A stretch of 64,000 bases of DNA from Homoserinimonas sp. OAct 916 (GTDB lineage Bacteria > Actinomycetota > Actinomycetes > Actinomycetales > Microbacteriaceae), in assembly GCF_003260275.1 (NCBI RefSeq), contig NZ_QJHB01000004.1, forward strand, positions 243,504-307,503, read 5' to 3'. Below, in pieces: positions 16,389 to 25,744 of the stretch. Positions within the stretch are counted from its first letter, which is position 1, and each line of letters begins with the position of its first letter. The notes beneath the pieces are model-generated. The model worked only from the letters and a program-made list of their open reading frames with translations, was not told the origin of the DNA and made no database searches. The translations under genes were made by a program, and so were the position numbers.

Positions 16389-17708
16389 GTGATTGCCACT
16401 CGTACGCCGGTGACGACATTGACGGTCGAAACGACCTTCACCGACGAAACCATTCGCCTCCTCCCCCTCGCCGACCCCCGACAGCCGCTGGTCTGGGCGC
16501 GCGGCGACGACGCCTTTGTCGGCGTCGGCTGCGCGCTCCGGCTCGAGTTCACCGGGCCAGACCGCATGCTCGACGCCGGGCGGGCCTGGGCCGAGGTGGC
16601 CCACGCAGCAACCATAAACGACGAGGTGGGTCTGCCGGGGTCAGGGCTGATCGCCTTCGGCTCGTTCACCTTCTCCGCACTCAGCGGTGTCACCAGTGTG
16701 CTGATCGTTCCCCATGTCGTGTACGCGCGCCGTGGTGATCGCCAGTGGGTCACGCGCATCCGTGCGACCGGGGATGGGTCGATCGAGGACGCCACCAGAG
16801 ACGGCGCGGCGGCTGAGCCCGAGCTTCAGGCGGCTGAAGGCGCAGTGACGGCGAGCAGGATCGCTTCTGCCGGCATCCCCGACCCAAGCTGGGCCCCGGT
16901 CACGTTTCGCTCGGGCGTGATGACCGAGCGAATGTTTTCAGACACGGTCCGTGCTGCTACGCGAAGCATCCAGCGCGCAGCTGTTGAGAAGGTTGTGATC
17001 GCCCGGGACGTTGTCGGTGAGTTATCGGCTGCCGCCGACCTGCGGCATCCGCTCGCATCCCTCAGGAGCGACTATCCGGACTGCTGGACGTTCGCGGTGG
17101 ACGGGTTGATGGGAGCCAGCCCCGAAACACTGGTGCGTGTACACCGTGGCGCTGTCGATGCCCGGGTGCTCGCCGGCACCACGGCCCGGGGCGCCGATGC
17201 CACCGCCGACGAGGAGCAGGCTCGTGCGCTGGCCGCCAGTGCGAAGGAGCGCGACGAGCACGACTTCGCCGTGCAGAGCGTGCTCGACGCGCTTCGCCCG
17301 CACTGCGCCGATGTGACAGCGAGCGACACCCCATTCACGCTCCAACTGCCCAACCTGTGGCACCTGGCCACCGACGTGCAGGCATCTCTCAGCGACCGCT
17401 CCACATCGTTGGACCTGATCCACGCCCTGCACCCGACGGCTGCGGTCGCCGGCACTCCCACCCCCGACGCGATCCGACTGATCGAGGAACTCGAATCATT
17501 CGATCGGGGCCGTTACGCCGGACCGGTCGGCTGGGTCGGAGCCGACGGCGACGGAGAGTGGGCAATCGCCCTCCGTTGCGCTCAAGTCGACGAGGCCGGG
17601 CAGGTGCGTGCATATGCCGGTTGTGGCATAGTCGCGGGGTCGAACGACCGGCGCGAACTGGCCGAGACCGCCATGAAGCTCAGGCCGATCGTGGACGCCT
17701 TTGGCTGA
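16389..17708 (+). CDS. menF: Isochorismate synthase
   Basis: A 439-residue chorismate-binding enzyme. The late block LHPTAAVAGTPTPDAIRLIEELESFDRGRYAGPVGWVGADGDGEWAIALRCA contains the HPT-A-V-GTP and RG-YAGPVGW motifs of isochorismate synthases. ASPETLVRVHRG is the other conserved core motif. It converts chorismate to isochorismate, the first committed step to menaquinone; salicylate synthesis is a less likely alternative because the rest of the menaquinone pathway is adjacent. The GTG start is supported by the -10 box described above. Confidence 0.92.
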   Translation: MIATRTPVTTLTVETTFTDETIRLLPLADPRQPLVWARGDDAFVGVGCALRLEFTGPDRMLDAGRAWAEVAHAATINDEVGLPGSGLIAFGSFTFSALSGVTSVLIVPHVVYARRGDRQWVTRIRATGDGSIEDATRDGAAAEPELQAAEGAVTASRIASAGIPDPSWAPVTFRSGVMTERMFSDTVRAATRSIQRAAVEKVVIARDVVGELSAAADLRHPLASLRSDYPDCWTFAVDGLMGASPETLVRVHRGAVDARVLAGTTARGADATADEEQARALAASAKERDEHDFAVQSVLDALRPHCADVTASDTPFTLQLPNLWHLATDVQASLSDRSTSLDLIHALHPTAAVAGTPTPDAIRLIEELESFDRGRYAGPVGWVGADGDGEWAIALRCAQVDEAGQVRAYAGCGIVAGSNDRRELAETAMKLRPIVDAFG

Positions 17709-17749
17709 GGCCTCCTCCGCGACCGCTCAACCATTCGACAGCTCGCGGT

Positions 17750-18724
17750 TCAGCTCGCCGCGAGCCGTGCCCGCTCCACGTCGACATCAAAATGGGGTGC
17801 AGGCCAGCGTGGGTCGAGCTCGTCCAACGCGTCGATCAGAAGTGCCTGAACGGCTAGTCGCGCATACCACTTGTGGTTCGCCGGCACGACGAACCACGGG
17901 GCGTCTGCCGTAGACGTTCTGGTCAATGCCACCTGAAAGGCGTCCTGATATGCCGGCCAGAGCATGCGTTCATCCACGTCTGCGGGGTTGTACTTCCAGT
18001 ACTTGTCGACGCGTTCGACACGTTCGGTCAAGCGCGACTTCTGCTCGCCAGAACTGATGTGCAACATCACTTTGATGATCGTCGTCTCTGACGCGACCAC
18101 GTCCTCCTCGAAATCCTTTATCGCACCATAGCGTCGCTCGATCTCCTCGGGCGCTGCCAACTGTCGCACCCTGCCGATCAGTACGTCTTCATAGTGGGAC
18201 CGGTCGAAGACCCCGATCATCCCGGCATCGGGCAACGCCTTTTCGACGCGCCAGAGGAAGTCGTGCTGAAGCTCTTCCGGGGTGGGTTTCTTGAAGGCTG
18301 TAGCCTGCACCCCTTGGGGATCGACCCGGCCGACCACGTGCCTGAGGATCCCACCCTTGCCTGCAGAATCCATCGCCTGAAGCACCAGCAGCACTGAACG
18401 ATTCTGCCCCGTCCGACTTTCGGCGTAGAGCCTTTCCTGCAGTTCTGCCAACGGCTTGACGCCGGCCGCGAGGGCTTCCTGACCGGCGACCTTGCCAGCG
18501 CTGAATCCCGGGGTGGCATCGGGGTCGACCTCTGAAAGCACGAATCCCTCGCGCACTCGAAGCAGGTCGCCCGGCCGTTGATCCCATTCCGTGCGGTACT
18601 CCGACGCGTGCCTGCCGGCAGCCGACTGTTCGTCGCCAGAATCCTGTGACGTGTCGACGCCGTACTCCTGGCTTTTCGCCTTATCCTTTTTCTTGCTCTT
18701 CTTCTTGGTCTTGTGCTTGGACAC
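17750..18724 (-). CDS. Polyphosphate kinase 2 family protein
   Basis: A 324-residue protein with Walker A AMDSAGKGG (117-125) and FDRSHYEDVLIGRV (Walker B/lid region), the PPK2 core. It transfers phosphate between polyphosphate and nucleoside di- or monophosphates. The first 20 residues are almost all lysine (KHKTKKKSKKKDKAK), which may bind polyphosphate or nucleic acid. The GTG start has AAGGAG upstream. It is the only gene of the 14-25 kb stretch without an obvious link to quinones. Confidence 0.9.
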   Translation of the reverse strand: MSKHKTKKKSKKKDKAKSQEYGVDTSQDSGDEQSAAGRHASEYRTEWDQRPGDLLRVREGFVLSEVDPDATPGFSAGKVAGQEALAAGVKPLAELQERLYAESRTGQNRSVLLVLQAMDSAGKGGILRHVVGRVDPQGVQATAFKKPTPEELQHDFLWRVEKALPDAGMIGVFDRSHYEDVLIGRVRQLAAPEEIERRYGAIKDFEEDVVASETTIIKVMLHISSGEQKSRLTERVERVDKYWKYNPADVDERMLWPAYQDAFQVALTRTSTADAPWFVVPANHKWYARLAVQALLIDALDELDPRWPAPHFDVDVERARLAAS

Positions 18725-18786
18725 CCGCTGCGTCTCCTTCGACCCCGGCCGCGCTTCTGTGTGGTGCAGCCACGTGTGTTGTGATC

Positions 18787-20520
18787 TTACCGGGCGAGCG
18801 GAACCTCCAAAAGGTTCGGCCCCGTGATCGGCGCCGTGAGGGCGCGCTCCAAGTCGTTGCGGTTGTCGGCGCGGGTGTAGCCCCAGCCGTAGGCGGCGGC
18901 GAGCGCCGAAAGGTCGACGTGTTGCGGGGTGGTCAACACCCGATCCATCGCCTCGGGCGTCGCCGTGCCCGCAACTTCGAGCCGGTCAAAAATCGTGCCG
19001 CCGTTGTCGTTTCCGACGATCACCTGAATCGCGGGCCTTCGCTCCTGCGTGCCGAACAAGAGGGCGCCAGCGTCATGCAGGGCTGCCAGGTCCCCGAGCA
19101 GCACCCGCGTGGTTCCGCCCCCCGCGCTCGCCTCAGTGGCCAGGGCGATGCCGATACCGGTGGCGATGGTTCCGTCGATTCCGGCGAGGCCCCGGTTGCT
19201 GTGCACGGTGATCCGTTTTCCGGTGACCCAACTGTCGAGTTCCCGAATCAACCGGGATGCTCCGAGTAACAGTCGGTCGTGCGGCCAGGTCACCCGCCAG
19301 AGGGCGTCGGCGAGCATCCGCCGAGTCACCGGCTCTCGCATGATGGCCAGTTCCTGTTGCGCGAACTCGGCGCGAGCAGCGAGAGACGGCGCCCTGGCGG
19401 ATTCCATCGTGGACGCAGCCTGGTCACCGTTTCGTTGCTCCTCGGCGGCGAGCGCAGACCTGCCGGCGGCAACCCACTGGCCCAGCCACCGTCTGGCGTC
19501 GTCATCGGCGATGGGATCTTCGGCCACGACGTGTTCCTCAAACCGGGACACCCGGTGGCCGGGGTTGTACTTCTCGGTACCCGGCGCCGCAACCACGATC
19601 GTCTCGACGCCATCACGGCCGATCAACTGCGGCACCTCGCGGCTGAGAGTCGGATGCCCGAAGACGATGACCCGCTGCACCTGGCCGGCCAGGGTCTCAT
19701 CGGCCAGCAGCGTGCGGTAGGCCAGCACCAGGTTGGGGCCGAACCTCGCTCGGCTGGATACCTCGGCGATCAGGGGCCAGCCGCCTGCTCGCGCGAACTC
19801 TTCGGCGGCCGGGCCGGCATCAGCACCGGCGACCACGATCGTTCCCGGTGCTCGCCCGATCACGGCGGGTGCCGACGCCGCGACCTGGGGTTGGCTCTGG
19901 GGCCGACGCAACGACACTGCTTGCCACCACATTTCCAGGTCGTCGACCGTCGACGACAGCGGTTCGCGAAACGCGAGGTTGAGCTGCACCGGTCCGGGAT
20001 TGCCCGTCTGCATGCCGGTCGCTGCGGCGACTGCCCTCTGGGCCAGCTGCATAGCCACGGCGTCTTCTCCGTCCGCGCCTTCCGGGGCCGGCACATCGTC
20101 GCACATCCGTGTCGAGGGCCCGTAGATCCCGGGTTGTTGTGTGGTCTGGTTGGATCGGATGCCGCGCATTTCCACCGGGCGGTCGGCCGTGAGCAGAATG
20201 AGCGGAAGGCCGCTGTGATGGGCCTCGAGCACGGCGGGGTGCAGGTTGGCCACGGCGGTTCCGCTCGTGGTGATCACAACCACCGGAGCACGCGCCTCCC
20301 GCGCGAGGCCGATGGCCAAAAATCCGGCAACGCGCTCGTCGATGCGCACATACAGCCGGATGGCTCCGATGCGTTCAAGCTCAGCGGCGACCAGGGCCAG
20401 CGCCTGAGACCGGGAACCCGGGCTGAGTACGATGCTCTCGACGCCGTCGGCGACGAGTCCTGTCAGCAGACTGCGGGCGAAACGGCTCGCGGGAGACGAG
20501 ACCTTATCAGGTTCAGGCAT
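18787..20520 (-). CDS. menD: SEPHCHC synthase
   Basis: A 577-residue thiamine diphosphate enzyme that joins isochorismate and 2-oxoglutarate. The N-terminal IDERVAGFLAIGLA contains the catalytic glutamate region, and HSNRGLAGIDGTIATGIGIAL with LLGDLAALHDAG forms the cofactor-binding half. The ATG at 20520 overlaps the end of the upstream gene (ATGCCTGA), so they are coupled. An extended frame further upstream belongs to that gene in another frame. Confidence 0.95.
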   Translation of the reverse strand: MPEPDKVSSPASRFARSLLTGLVADGVESIVLSPGSRSQALALVAAELERIGAIRLYVRIDERVAGFLAIGLAREARAPVVVITTSGTAVANLHPAVLEAHHSGLPLILLTADRPVEMRGIRSNQTTQQPGIYGPSTRMCDDVPAPEGADGEDAVAMQLAQRAVAAATGMQTGNPGPVQLNLAFREPLSSTVDDLEMWWQAVSLRRPQSQPQVAASAPAVIGRAPGTIVVAGADAGPAAEEFARAGGWPLIAEVSSRARFGPNLVLAYRTLLADETLAGQVQRVIVFGHPTLSREVPQLIGRDGVETIVVAAPGTEKYNPGHRVSRFEEHVVAEDPIADDDARRWLGQWVAAGRSALAAEEQRNGDQAASTMESARAPSLAARAEFAQQELAIMREPVTRRMLADALWRVTWPHDRLLLGASRLIRELDSWVTGKRITVHSNRGLAGIDGTIATGIGIALATEASAGGGTTRVLLGDLAALHDAGALLFGTQERRPAIQVIVGNDNGGTIFDRLEVAGTATPEAMDRVLTTPQHVDLSALAAAYGWGYTRADNRNDLERALTAPITGPNLLEVPLAR

Positions 20521-20878
20521 CCCGTCGGCCGGGTCCGGTGCTGTCGGATCCGTCCTCGCGGGGCCCGTGCTTGTCGCCCTCGGCCAGCTTCTCCTCCAGC
20601 TTGCGGATGCGCTCCTGGCGGGCCCGGTCGGCACCGAGCCTGTTCAAGAACTCGGGGTCGTCGTCAGGTGCCATCGAACGCACGCGCCCCGACTCGCGGC
20701 CGCGGCCGATCCAGAACCAGAGCACGCCGCCGATCACCGGCAGCAGAATGACGACAACCACCCATGCCGCCTTCGGCAACCCGCGCACACGATAGGGTGC
20801 CGTGAACGCACAGTCGATCACCGCATAAACGGTGAAGACGACCGCGGCCACAATCAGCCCCACGTAGAAACGCATCAT
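20513..20878 (-). CDS. Small membrane protein with PLD-nuclease N-terminal domain (PLDc_N)
   Basis: About 121 residues with two transmembrane helices: FYVGLIVAAVVFTVYAVIDCAF, then, after the hallmark RGLPKAAWVVVVILLPVIGGVLWFWIG, a charged cytosolic tail rich in Arg/Glu/Asp. This two-helix unit is common in actinobacteria as a stand-alone protein of unknown role. Start codons at 20878 and 20875 are adjacent (ATGATG). It overlaps menD by 8 bp. Confidence 0.8.
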   Translation of the reverse strand: MMRFYVGLIVAAVVFTVYAVIDCAFTAPYRVRGLPKAAWVVVVILLPVIGGVLWFWIGRGRESGRVRSMAPDDDPEFLNRLGADRARQERIRKLEEKLAEGDKHGPREDGSDSTGPGRRDA

Positions 20879-20948
20879 GCTTTCATGGTAGCCCTGAACA
20901 CTGGGAGATGTGGGTGTGCATCGTGCCCGAATCATCAGACAAGACACC

Positions 20949-20954
20949 TAAACT
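20949..20954 (+). promoter_or_regulatory. -10 box for the DUF4229 gene
   Basis: TAAACT ends 6 nt before the ATG at 20961, again the leaderless spacing. Confidence 0.4.
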
Positions 20955-20960
20955 GAAGTC

Positions 20961-21275
20961 ATGAAAGCGTCACGCACGTGGGTTCTTTACTCGGTCATCC
21001 GGGTGGGGGTCTTCTTTGCCGTCTTCGCGCTCCTGATGGTCTACGACATCTCCTGGTGGCTGTCGGCAATTCTGGCCGCGATCATCTCACTCTGCGTCTC
21101 CTACCTGTTTCTGCGCAAGCCGCGTGAGCGACTCGCCCAGAACCTGTACGAGCTGCGCCACGGCACCGCCGAGGTCTCCTCTGACAACGATGACGACGAG
21201 GTGGAGGATGCCGCGGTGGATCGCGCACTTCAGACTCAGCCGGAGAAGCACCCGACCAATCCCCCGCAGCAGTAG
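20961..21275 (+). CDS. DUF4229 membrane protein
   Basis: 104 residues with two transmembrane helices separated by a very short loop (VFFAVFALLMVYDISWWLSAILAAIISLCVSYLFL), followed by LRKPRERLAQNLYELRHG and an acidic disordered tail. This is the pattern of the actinobacterial DUF4229 family, whose function is unknown. It is the only plus-strand gene between menF and menC. Confidence 0.8.
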   Translation: MKASRTWVLYSVIRVGVFFAVFALLMVYDISWWLSAILAAIISLCVSYLFLRKPRERLAQNLYELRHGTAEVSSDNDDDEVEDAAVDRALQTQPEKHPTNPPQQ

Positions 21276-21348
21276 GGCGCATCCGAATCGGGGTTCAACC
21301 CATGCCCCCGTGCTCGGTCTCTGCCGGCACGGATGAAGGCTGCGTTGC

Positions 21349-22305
21349 TCAGAAGGCGAATGCTGCGGCGAGCCCGGCCGCGTAAACCAGGCCGCCGATA
21401 CCCGTGAGCTTGAGCGCCAGCACCAACTCCTCGGCCGACTTCGCGGTGAGCGTGATCAGGCAGGCCGGCAGCACCAGGAAGAGCGCAGCAAAGCTCAACC
21501 AGGCGCCACTGTAGAACAACAGGAAGAACCCGGTGATCAGGAACGGCGCCAACACCAGAACGCAGTAGACCACCCGCGACGCCCGATGCCCGAGCTTCAC
21601 GGCGAGGGTTCGCTTTCGGGCTGCCAGGTCAGGCTCCAGGTCACGGATGTTGTTCACCATGAGCACCGCGCAGGCGATCAGCCCAGCCGCCACTCCCCCG
21701 AGCCAGCTCTCGGCGTTGACCAGACCCGCCTGCACATAGGTTGTGCCTGCCGTGGCAACAAGGCCGAAGAACAGGAAGACGAACACCTCGCCCAGCGCCA
21801 GGTAGCCGTAGGGCTTCTTCCCCCCGGTGTAGAACCACGCGGCGGCGATGGCTGCGGCGCCGACCGCGAGCAGCCAGTAGTGGCCGCTGATAATGACGAT
21901 GGCCAGGCCGGCGAGCGCGGCCACGCCGAAGAACGAGAGCGCCACCGTGAGCACGTGGGCGGGTTTGGCCGCGCCGGAGCCGGTCAATCGCGCCGGACCG
22001 ACACGGTGCCTGTCAGTTCCACGCACTCCGTCCGAGTAGTCGTTGGCGAAGTTGACCCCCACCTGCAGGCTGAGCGCGACCACCAGGCACAGAATGGCGA
22101 GCGTGAGGTCCGAGGACCCGGCAACCACTGCAGCGCCGGTGCCGAGAAGGATCGGCGAGATTGCCAGCGGCAGGGTGCGCGGCCTGGCGCCCTCGATCCA
22201 GTCGGCTGGCCCGGCCTTCGCCACCTTCACACTGGGTGGAACAGGCCTCGGGTTGCCCCGCTTCGAGCGGTTGCTTGTTTTCTTTTTGCTATCCTTCGAT
22301 CCCAC
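21349..22305 (-). CDS. menA: 1,4-dihydroxy-2-naphthoate polyprenyltransferase
   Basis: A 318-residue UbiA-type membrane prenyltransferase. The first aspartate motif NFANDYSDGVRGTD and the second NNIRDLEPDLAARKRTLAVKLG bind the prenyl diphosphate via magnesium. About nine transmembrane helices follow a basic N-terminus (KKKTSNRSKRG). The GTG start lies 6 nt after TAGAAT (minus strand, 22312-22317), so the mRNA should be leaderless. Confidence 0.95.
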   Translation of the reverse strand: MGSKDSKKKTSNRSKRGNPRPVPPSVKVAKAGPADWIEGARPRTLPLAISPILLGTGAAVVAGSSDLTLAILCLVVALSLQVGVNFANDYSDGVRGTDRHRVGPARLTGSGAAKPAHVLTVALSFFGVAALAGLAIVIISGHYWLLAVGAAAIAAAWFYTGGKKPYGYLALGEVFVFLFFGLVATAGTTYVQAGLVNAESWLGGVAAGLIACAVLMVNNIRDLEPDLAARKRTLAVKLGHRASRVVYCVLVLAPFLITGFFLLFYSGAWLSFAALFLVLPACLITLTAKSAEELVLALKLTGIGGLVYAAGLAAAFAF

Positions 22306-22364
22306 ACCACGATTCTAGGTGAGCCGCACCTTCGAACCGCGCCACCGCGGGCGCCCACGGCGAT

Positions 22365-23564
22365 TCACCCGGAGGGCGTGGCCTGGTCGGTGGTGAGTGC
22401 GCGCAGGGCGACTCGGTCGAGCTTCCCCGAGGGCAGGCGTGGGATGGCCGAAACGATCACGAGCCGATCGGGTCTGGCCGCGGGGCCGAGCTGCTCGCCC
22501 ACGAGGTGTCTGGCTCTTTCAAGGATCGCTTCGTGGTCGCCGACGCCGGTATCCTCCGACTCGGATGCCCCCGGTGGCGGATCGGTGCCTTCCAGAACCA
22601 GCACGGGCACCTCGCCCCACCGGTCGCTGGGTGCACCGGTCACGGCGGAGTGAGCGAATTCTGGCACCGCCTGCAACAGGTGTTCCACCTCGGCCAACGA
22701 GACCTTGACCCCGCCTGAGATGATCACATCATCGGCACGGCCGGTCACTGTCAGAAGCGGTCCATGCTCATCACTGGACAACTGGCCGGTATCCTGGCTG
22801 CGGTACCAGCGCAGGCCTTCGTCGTTGTGGAAGGCGCGGTCGGTCTGGCCCGGATCGAGGTAGCCGACCGCGAGCACAGTGCCGGCCAATTCGATGAGGC
22901 CGTCGACGATCCGCACCCGGGTGTCGCCGATCGGGCGACCGTCGTAGACGCAGCCGCCGCCGGTCTCGCTGGATCCGTAAGTGCGGGTGATCCGCAACTC
23001 CATCTCGTCTGCCCGCTCACGCAGTCGGGTGGGCAGGGCCTGCCCGCCGACCAGGATGCGGTCGAACCGTCGCAGCAGGTCACCGGCCGCATCCGCATCA
23101 AGAAGCGCGGCCAACTGTGCCGGAACCAGTGACACGTACCGGCGTGTGCCGGCCATCCGTCGGGCGGCCGCCACAACGTCGTCAGGGTCGAAATGACCGG
23201 TGCCGGCGATCTCAGGCTCGGTGCCCGCTGTCAGTGAGCGCACCAGCACGTTGATGCCGGCGATATAGTGCGCGGGCAGGGCGAGCAACCACTGCCCCGG
23301 CCCCCCAAGCGCTGCCTCCGAGGCGGTGGCGCTTGCCAACAGGGCATCCGCCGTCAGGACGACGCGTTTGGGGTTGCCGGTGGATCCAGAGGTCTCGACG
23401 ATCAGCACCACGTCGGGTGCGACCCGTTCGGGCACCTGCTCGGGCAGCCGGGCGCCGGGCGCGACCGGCCAGATTGCCGGCCCGACCCCCGATAGGGCAT
23501 CGCGCAATCCGTGCAGCACGTCGCGTGGATCGTCGGCGGCGAGGAGCCGCAGCGGCCGGCTCAC
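22365..23564 (-). CDS. menE: o-Succinylbenzoate-CoA ligase
   Basis: A 399-residue AMP-forming adenylating enzyme: VETSGSTGNPKRVVLT is the phosphate loop, TYGSSETGGGCVYDG the adenine-binding motif, and RADDVIISGGVKVSLAEVE plus LPSGKLDR the hinge and catalytic lysine region. It is shorter than typical acyl-CoA ligases, as is usual for actinobacterial MenE. It follows menB by 43 bp on the same strand. Confidence 0.92.
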   Translation of the reverse strand: MSRPLRLLAADDPRDVLHGLRDALSGVGPAIWPVAPGARLPEQVPERVAPDVVLIVETSGSTGNPKRVVLTADALLASATASEAALGGPGQWLLALPAHYIAGINVLVRSLTAGTEPEIAGTGHFDPDDVVAAARRMAGTRRYVSLVPAQLAALLDADAAGDLLRRFDRILVGGQALPTRLRERADEMELRITRTYGSSETGGGCVYDGRPIGDTRVRIVDGLIELAGTVLAVGYLDPGQTDRAFHNDEGLRWYRSQDTGQLSSDEHGPLLTVTGRADDVIISGGVKVSLAEVEHLLQAVPEFAHSAVTGAPSDRWGEVPVLVLEGTDPPPGASESEDTGVGDHEAILERARHLVGEQLGPAARPDRLVIVSAIPRLPSGKLDRVALRALTTDQATPSG

Positions 23565-23607
23565 CGCCCACCCGGGGCCCGGTCGGTGCCAGGTTCAGTT
23601 CTGCCGG

Positions 23608-24537
23608 TCAGAAATGCCACGGGTACGGCGACCAGTCGGGAGCGCGCTTCTCGAGGAACGAATCACGGCCCTCGACCGCCTCATCGGTGCCGTAGGCCAG
23701 GCGGGTGGCCTCACCGGCGAACACCTGCTGACCGACGAGGCCATCATCCACCGCGTTGAAGGCGAACTTCAGCATGCGGATGGCTGTCGGCGACTTGGTG
23801 AGGATGTCTCGGGCCCACTCCAGTGCAATTGTCTCCAGGTCGGCGTGCGGCACAACCGCGTTCACGGCCCCCATCTCGTAGGCCCTCTGGGCGTCATACT
23901 CGCGGGCGAGAAAGAAGACCTCACGGGCGAACTTCTGGCCGACCTGGCGGGCGAAGTAGGCGCTGCCGTAGCCGGCGTCGAAGGAGCCGACGTTGGCGTC
24001 GGTCTGCTTGAACCTCGCGTGTTCGGCGCTGGCGATCGACAGGTCGCAGACCACGTGAAGTGAGTGGCCGCCGCCGGCAGCCCAGCCGGGAATGACCGCG
24101 ATGACGACCTTGGGCATGAACCGGATCAGGCGCTGCACCTCGAGGATGTGCAGGCGCCCCGTGGCCGCGGTGAGCGGCGCAGCGGGTTCAGGTGTCCCGG
24201 CCGCCATCCCGCTCTCTTGGTACTGGTAGCCGTCTCGGCCTCGGATGCGCTGGTCGCCACCCGAGCAGAACGCCCAGCCGCCGTCTTTCGCGCTCGGCCC
24301 ATTACCGGTGAGCAGCACCACCCCGATACGGGTGTTCTGCCGGGCATCCTCCAGTGCGCTGTACAGCTCGTCGACCGTGTGCGGGCGGAACGCGTTTCGC
24401 ACCTCGGGCCGGTTGAAGGCGATACGGGCCACTTGGCCGGAGTTGTCCAGGTGGTAAGTGATGTCGGTGAATTGTTCGGCGCCGGGGGCAACCCGCCACG
24501 CGCTGTCGTCGAAGATGTCAGAAACTTGGCTCACCAT
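23608..24537 (-). CDS. menB: 1,4-dihydroxy-2-naphthoyl-CoA synthase
   Basis: A crotonase-fold enzyme of 309 residues. SGGDQRIRGRDGYQY and PGWAAGGGHSLHVVCDLSIAS are the MenB-specific oxyanion and active-site segments, and FDAGYGSAYFARQVG follows. The ATG at 24537 is fixed by homology and by TAGGCT 7 nt upstream. The frame stays open far upstream, but that stretch is antisense to menC. Confidence 0.95.
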   Translation of the reverse strand: MVSQVSDIFDDSAWRVAPGAEQFTDITYHLDNSGQVARIAFNRPEVRNAFRPHTVDELYSALEDARQNTRIGVVLLTGNGPSAKDGGWAFCSGGDQRIRGRDGYQYQESGMAAGTPEPAAPLTAATGRLHILEVQRLIRFMPKVVIAVIPGWAAGGGHSLHVVCDLSIASAEHARFKQTDANVGSFDAGYGSAYFARQVGQKFAREVFFLAREYDAQRAYEMGAVNAVVPHADLETIALEWARDILTKSPTAIRMLKFAFNAVDDGLVGQQVFAGEATRLAYGTDEAVEGRDSFLEKRAPDWSPYPWHF

Positions 24538-24615
24538 GGCCCTCAGCCTACGCGGGACAGTACCGAGGTCCGGAATCCTACGCCCCCGCCACGCGTCAGG
24601 TGGCAGACTGGATGG

Positions 24616-25611
24616 ATGCTGCCACCGCTGGACGACCTGCTTGCAACCGCCCGGGTTCTCTCGTTGCCGCTGGTCACCCGTTTTCGCGGGATCGAAACGC
24701 GAGAAGCCCTCGTGTTCGAAGGCCCGGCCGGGTGGAGTGAATTCTCCCCGTTCGCCGAATACGGTGACGACGAGGCCGTCACCTGGCTGGCGGCCGCGAT
24801 CGAGTTCGGCTGGCACGAGACCCCGCCGACTCGGCGCGATTCGATCCGGGTGAATGCCACCGTGCCCGCCGTACCCACAGACCAGGTCGCCCAGGTTCTC
24901 GCCCGCTTCGCCGGTTGCCGCACGGCCAAGGTCAAGGTGGCCGAGACCGGACAACGCCTGGCCGATGACGTGGCCCGGGTGCGCGAGGTGCGGAGGGTTC
25001 TGGGGCCGGGCGGCCGCATCCGCGTCGATGCGAACGGCGCGTGGAGTGTGGATGAGGCCGAGATCGCCATTCGCACTCTCGGCGAATTCGACCTCGAGTA
25101 CGTCGAGCAGCCGTGCCTGGATCTGGCCGACCTCGCCGAGGTGCGCCAGCGGGTCAGGTATCTCGGCATCCCCATCGCGGCCGACGAGAGTGTGCGCAGG
25201 GCCAGCGACCCGCTCGAAGTCGCACGTACAGGCTCCGCCGACGTGCTCGTCGTCAAGGTGCAGCCGCTCGGCGGCATTCGTGCTGTCTTGAAGCTGGCCG
25301 ACCGCACCGGACTTCCGATGGTCGTCTCGAGCGCCCTCGACACCTCGATCGGCCTCTCGATGGGTGCGCACCTGGCCGCCGCCCTGCCGGAGTTGGACTA
25401 CGACTGCGGCCTGGGTACGGCATCACTCCTCGCCCAGGACGTCACCGCCGACCCGCTTCTCGCCACGGGCGGTTCGATCCCGGTGCGCCGGGTCACCCCC
25501 GACCCCCGCGTGCTCGACAGGTTCGCCGCGCCCGCCGAACGACGTGACTGGTGGCTTTCGCGACTCGCCCGCTGCCACGGGTTGCTGGCCGCATCCGGGC
25601 GCCTGGAGTAG
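24616..25611 (+). CDS. menC: o-Succinylbenzoate synthase
   Basis: A 331-residue enolase-superfamily enzyme. KVKVAE carries the catalytic lysine, RVDANGAWS and EQPC hold metal-binding acids, ADESV the third, and LVVKVQPLGG the second lysine. It dehydrates SHCHC to o-succinylbenzoate. It diverges from menB, with 78 bp between the start codons. The ATG at 24616 is chosen because the motif order and length fit from there. Confidence 0.93.
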   Translation: MLPPLDDLLATARVLSLPLVTRFRGIETREALVFEGPAGWSEFSPFAEYGDDEAVTWLAAAIEFGWHETPPTRRDSIRVNATVPAVPTDQVAQVLARFAGCRTAKVKVAETGQRLADDVARVREVRRVLGPGGRIRVDANGAWSVDEAEIAIRTLGEFDLEYVEQPCLDLADLAEVRQRVRYLGIPIAADESVRRASDPLEVARTGSADVLVVKVQPLGGIRAVLKLADRTGLPMVVSSALDTSIGLSMGAHLAAALPELDYDCGLGTASLLAQDVTADPLLATGGSIPVRRVTPDPRVLDRFAAPAERRDWWLSRLARCHGLLAASGRLE

Positions 25612-25628
25612 CACCAACCTCGCCCTGC

Positions 25629-25705
25629 TGCCTTCAGAAGTTCAGGCTCAGAGGGCAGCCGGGCCTCCTACACGCCCCCCGCCCTTCTGCTCCTGAATTT
25701 CTGCA
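25629..25705. repeat. Imperfect inverted-repeat element, copy 1
   Basis: CAGAAGTTCAGG at the left is mirrored by CTCCTGAATTTCTG at the right, around a GC-rich centre. It lies between the convergent genes menC and ccsB and can serve as a two-way terminator. Copy 2 with the same outer arms is at about 32725-32807. Confidence 0.45.
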
Positions 25706-25744
25706 GGAACAGACGCGGGTCAGCAACGCGGGGTCGGGCCAGAC

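Noticed and set aside
24538..25371. Upstream extension of the menB frame on the minus strand
   Set aside because: It is antisense to menC, and the family start with a -10 box lies at 24537.
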